Below, piece after piece: positions 61,728-64,000 of a DNA stretch of 64,000 nucleotides. Each line of letters opens with the position of its first letter. Positions within the stretch are counted from its first letter, which is position 1. The stretch is taken from positions 2,686,501-2,750,500 of the forward strand of contig CP131056.1 of assembly GCA_030657355.1 (NCBI GenBank), written 5' to 3'. Position numbers and translations under genes: made by a program. The DNA comes from Radicibacter daui (lineage in GTDB: Bacteria; Pseudomonadota; Alphaproteobacteria; Radicibacterales; Radicibacteraceae). Below the pieces are notes generated by a model. The model was not told where the DNA came from and did not search any database. It worked only from the letters and a program-made list of their open reading frames with translations.

Positions 61728-62945
61728 ATGCTGAAGAGGGCGAGGCTGGTGAGAGAGAAGCGGGATACAGCGCTGTCCAAATGGCTTGATCTTGCCCGCT
61801 GGCTATCAGCCCTTGCCGTGCTTGTCCGGCATATCGGCGACAAATATGCGGGCACCATCTGGGCGCTTCCGGCCGAAGATCGCAGCTTGCCCTTCTATGG
61901 CTTCCAGTTTCTGAGCGGTTTCTCCCACCAGGCCGTCATGGTTTTTTTCGTGTTGAGCGGCTTCCTGATCGGCACGCGCCATTATGATGAGCTGGCAAGT
62001 GGCCAGAGCGGCAAGATAGCCGGCTATCTCATTCGCCGTTTTGCCCGCCTGTGGGCCGTGGTGATCCCGGCGCTGCTCCTGGCCGCCGCGCTCGACAGCA
62101 TCGGCAGCCAGTGGCTGGGCGGGTTGGAGAGCGGCTTCTATCCGCGCCACATGATCCTGAACCGGGAGGGCATCGGCACGCTCGCCTGCAATGCCGTTTT
62201 TCTTCAGACCCTCGCCTGCCGCCAATTCGGCACCAACCTGGCCCTGTGGTCGCTTGCCAACGAAGCGATCTATTACCTTCTGTTTCCGCTCGTCATCCTT
62301 GGCTGGCAAAAGCGCGGCAGCCTGTCAGGTGCTTTGGCTCTTGTGACTGTTATCGGCGCCCTGCTGCTGGCAAGCATCATCCAGACCGAAGGCTCGTCGA
62401 TCGGCATTTACATGGCGGTGTGGCTCTCGGGGGTAGTGGCGGGCCGTCTCGGAAAGAAAAGTCCACTGGGCATCGGGCTTTCGGCAGGGCTTTTTCTGAT
62501 CTGGCTGCTGGGATGGCGCCTCTCTGGCCTTTACAACTCCTTCCGCATCGACAGCTGGCAATTGATCGCCAACGATCTGTGCCTGGCGGCCCTGCTGGCA
62601 AATCTGCTCTGGGCCATGCGCAGCAGGCACATGGCCCATGCCCCGCCCTTCCCCGCTTTCAGCCGCTTCATGGCAGGCTTCAGCTTCTCGCTTTATGCCA
62701 TCCATGTGCCCCTCTACATGCTGCTGGGGGCGCTCTACAACCGGCTGGGCCTCACGGTGCCGTTCACCGGAGACGGTTTGCAGCAGCTTTGCCTGCTGCT
62801 CCTGAGCCTGCTGCTCATTCTGGCCATCAGCGCCCTGTTTGCCCGGCTCACGGAACGCCAGACAGGGCGCTGGCAGCACGCGCTTTGTTTCCTTGCCACC
62901 AGCGCCGGGCTTATGGGCAAGCAGCGCTCCCGCGAGACCGGGTAA
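61728..62945 (+). CDS. Membrane acyltransferase, Acyl_transf_3 (OafA/YrhL) family
   Basis: A 405-residue integral membrane protein with about ten hydrophobic segments. The family motif at the N-terminus is WLDLARWLSALAVLVRHIGDKY near residue 19, with the conserved Arg and His that take part in acyl transfer. FVLSGFLIGTRHYDEL near 78 and RRFARLWAVVIPALL near 107 are also typical, and SLYAIHVPLYMLLG near 325 marks the last helices. It lacks the C-terminal SGNH domain found in OafA. Such enzymes acylate cell-surface sugars or exported metabolites. It stands alone between divergent and convergent genes, so the acceptor is unknown. Confidence 0.88.
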   Translation: MLKRARLVREKRDTALSKWLDLARWLSALAVLVRHIGDKYAGTIWALPAEDRSLPFYGFQFLSGFSHQAVMVFFVLSGFLIGTRHYDELASGQSGKIAGYLIRRFARLWAVVIPALLLAAALDSIGSQWLGGLESGFYPRHMILNREGIGTLACNAVFLQTLACRQFGTNLALWSLANEAIYYLLFPLVILGWQKRGSLSGALALVTVIGALLLASIIQTEGSSIGIYMAVWLSGVVAGRLGKKSPLGIGLSAGLFLIWLLGWRLSGLYNSFRIDSWQLIANDLCLAALLANLLWAMRSRHMAHAPPFPAFSRFMAGFSFSLYAIHVPLYMLLGALYNRLGLTVPFTGDGLQQLCLLLLSLLLILAISALFARLTERQTGRWQHALCFLATSAGLMGKQRSRETG

Positions 62946-62978
62946 CGCGCGACCTGTCGATCCGGCAGGAGCACGGCA

Positions 62979-63422
62979 TCACACATCGCCCTCACGGGCC
63001 TGAAAGGCGGCGCGCGCCTGCCGGATGCGGTCATGATAGGTGGCCGCCCATAACCACACGCCGCAAAAAGCCGCCCCCAGTTCCAGCCCCATATCCGTCA
63101 GGCTGTAATCGACATGCGGCGGAATGACCGGATGCACCGTCCGGGTCAGCAGCCCGTCACACTCCATCTGGCGCAGGGTCTTGGTCAGCATCTTCTGGCT
63201 GATACCCTCCACCCTGCGGCCGATTTCGCTGAAACGCAGCGAAGGCACGTCTTCCAGCGCTTCCAGAATCAGAAGAGTCCACTTGTCGGCGACATGGCCG
63301 ATGGTTTCACGCACCAGCGCGGCAAGCGCCGGGTCTTCCATCGCCGCCTCGATGCGTGCCTCAACCTCGGCAGCGGGAAGGCCGGTCATCGCCTGGCCAA
63401 AACGTACGGCAGAGGACGTCAT
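62979..63422 (-). CDS. HxlR-family transcriptional regulator
   Basis: A 147-residue winged-helix protein. The family core is VRETIGHVADKWTLLILEALEDVPSLRFSEIGRRVEGISQKMLTKTLRQMECDGLLTRTVHPVIPPHVDYSLTDMG, spread across residues about 37-112 (quoted here in overlapping form as the family order: KWTLLILEAL, RFSEIGRRV, ISQKMLTKTL, VDYSLTDMG). No cysteine is present near the N-terminus, so a redox switch of the HypR/YodB kind is not evident. It is divergent from a short-chain dehydrogenase gene, the commonest context for HxlR regulators, and probably represses it in response to an electrophile or quinone-like compound. Confidence 0.92.
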   Translation of the reverse strand: MTSSAVRFGQAMTGLPAAEVEARIEAAMEDPALAALVRETIGHVADKWTLLILEALEDVPSLRFSEIGRRVEGISQKMLTKTLRQMECDGLLTRTVHPVIPPHVDYSLTDMGLELGAAFCGVWLWAATYHDRIRQARAAFQAREGDV

Positions 63423-63424
63423 TG

Positions 63425-63468
63425 CTTACACTCTCTTTTGGGTAAGTATGGAACTTCATGGTGCTTAC
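63425..63468. promoter_or_regulatory. CTTAC/GTAAG repeats, candidate HxlR operators
   Basis: CTTAC at 63425-63429, GTAAG at 63442-63446 and CTTAC at 63464-63468 form two inverted pairs in the 133-base divergent region between the HxlR gene and the dehydrogenase gene. HxlR proteins bind short dyads of this kind. Confidence 0.4.
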
Positions 63469-63555
63469 TTTCCAAAATATAGCACCAACCCTATCTTCCG
63501 GTCACGCAAGCGCTTGCCCCTCCCTTTCCCCCGGAATCCACAAAAGGGTTTCAAG

Positions 63556-64000
63556 ATGCAGATGACAGGCAACACCATTCTCATCACCGGTGGTGGCAGC
63601 GGCATTGGCAAAGGCCTTGCCGAGGCCCTGCACGCACGCGGCAACCAGGTGATCATCGCCGGGCGCCACCAGGCAGTGCTTGAGGCCGTGACGGCCGCCA
63701 ATCCCGGCATGGCGGCGCTGGAGCTGGATATTGCCGATCCCGCCTCCATTACCCGCTTTGCCAGCTCGGTCACCGAAGCCTATCCGGACCTCAATATCGT
63801 CATCCAGAATGCCGGCATCATGCGCCTTGAAAAGGCGGAAGATGCCGCGGCGAGCCTTGCCGTTGCCGAGGAGTCAATCACAACCAACCTGCTCGGCCCC
63901 ATCCGGCTGACCGCCGCGCTGCTGCCGCATCTGTGCACCCGGCCGGCAGCGACCCTGATGACCGTGTCCTCCGGCCTTGCCTTTGTGCCGCTGGCCGGCA
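63556..64000 (+). CDS. Short-chain dehydrogenase/reductase, N-terminal part (DltE-like)
   Basis: The first 148 codons of an SDR enzyme, cut by the window edge. The cofactor motif is ITGGGSGIGKGLAEAL at residues about 9-24, followed by LDIADPASI near 58, the NAG motif in VIQNAGIM near 86 and the catalytic serine region TVSSGLAFVPLAG at the edge. The catalytic Tyr-x-x-x-Lys lies beyond the window. Its sequence resembles the DltE/YdfG-like branch. It is divergent from the HxlR regulator, which probably controls it. The start is the ATG at 63556; an ATG two codons later is possible. Confidence 0.92.
   Translation, partial: MQMTGNTILITGGGSGIGKGLAEALHARGNQVIIAGRHQAVLEAVTAANPGMAALELDIADPASITRFASSVTEAYPDLNIVIQNAGIMRLEKAEDAAASLAVAEESITTNLLGPIRLTAALLPHLCTRPAATLMTVSSGLAFVPLAG

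Noticed and set aside
1-64000. CRISPR arrays, rRNA genes, intact insertion sequences or a replication origin
   Set aside because: No regularly spaced repeats, no rRNA-like sequence, no transposase gene and no cluster of DnaA-box-like sites was seen.

Overview
The window is GC-rich bacterial chromosome, densely coded on both strands. Its gene content (PotABCD-type, TrpXYZ-type and Dpp-type ABC systems, an alphaproteobacterial style short HTH protein, NodT-type RND efflux, a mosaic palindromic intergenic element like those of rhizobia) points to a free-living, metabolically versatile alphaproteobacterium. I cannot name the genus from sequence alone.

Layout. 1-9.7 kb: end of a PotBC/PotD-like uptake operon with an arginine deiminase-superfamily hydrolase, a divergent LysR regulator, a CodA-like deaminase, a type-2 glycerate kinase, then a palindrome-interrupted TrpXYZ-type ABC operon. 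9.7-15.4 kb: a complete tripartite RND efflux operon. 15.8-21.7 kb: a Tat-exported periplasmic glucan enzyme, a Gfo/Idh/MocA oxidoreductase and a very long methyl-accepting chemotaxis protein. 21.8-28.8 kb: a GtsABC-like glucose ABC transporter plus its ATPase, divergent from an OmpR-type regulator and sensor kinase that probably control it. 28.8-38.3 kb: an HD hydrolase, an HTH protein behind a structured leader, a pentapeptide-repeat protein, a tandem-PDZ lipoprotein, DusA, a small secreted protein, an orphan LivH-like permease, two tandem paralogous lipoproteins and a DUF4269 protein.

38.3-49.4 kb is one catabolic unit: a GntR/FCD regulator divergent from a complete Dpp-type ABC transporter, an MFS carrier, a CocE/NonD serine hydrolase, a DUF1989 protein and a nitrilase-family amidohydrolase, with a gamma-glutamyltranspeptidase convergent to it. 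The tight packing suggests import and stepwise hydrolysis of an ester- or amide-bearing compound whose identity is unknown.

51.5-58.9 kb is an accessory region ending near a CAT-anticodon tRNA gene. It holds an orphan HigA-type antitoxin, an SRAP peptidase and, most notably, six copies of one membrane-protein architecture (two N-terminal membrane segments around a W-x-x-W...G-[ST]-[IL] motif, then a charged helical cytoplasmic part). One copy carries two in-frame stops, two adjacent copies arose by a roughly 950-bp tandem duplication that also copied the end of a neighbouring gene, and a possible tyrosine-recombinase remnant lies by the tRNA. This is the best candidate here for an undescribed system. 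59-64 kb returns to core genes: mnmA, an AlkX/YcaQ-type glycosylase, an acyltransferase, and an HxlR regulator divergent from a short-chain dehydrogenase cut by the window edge.
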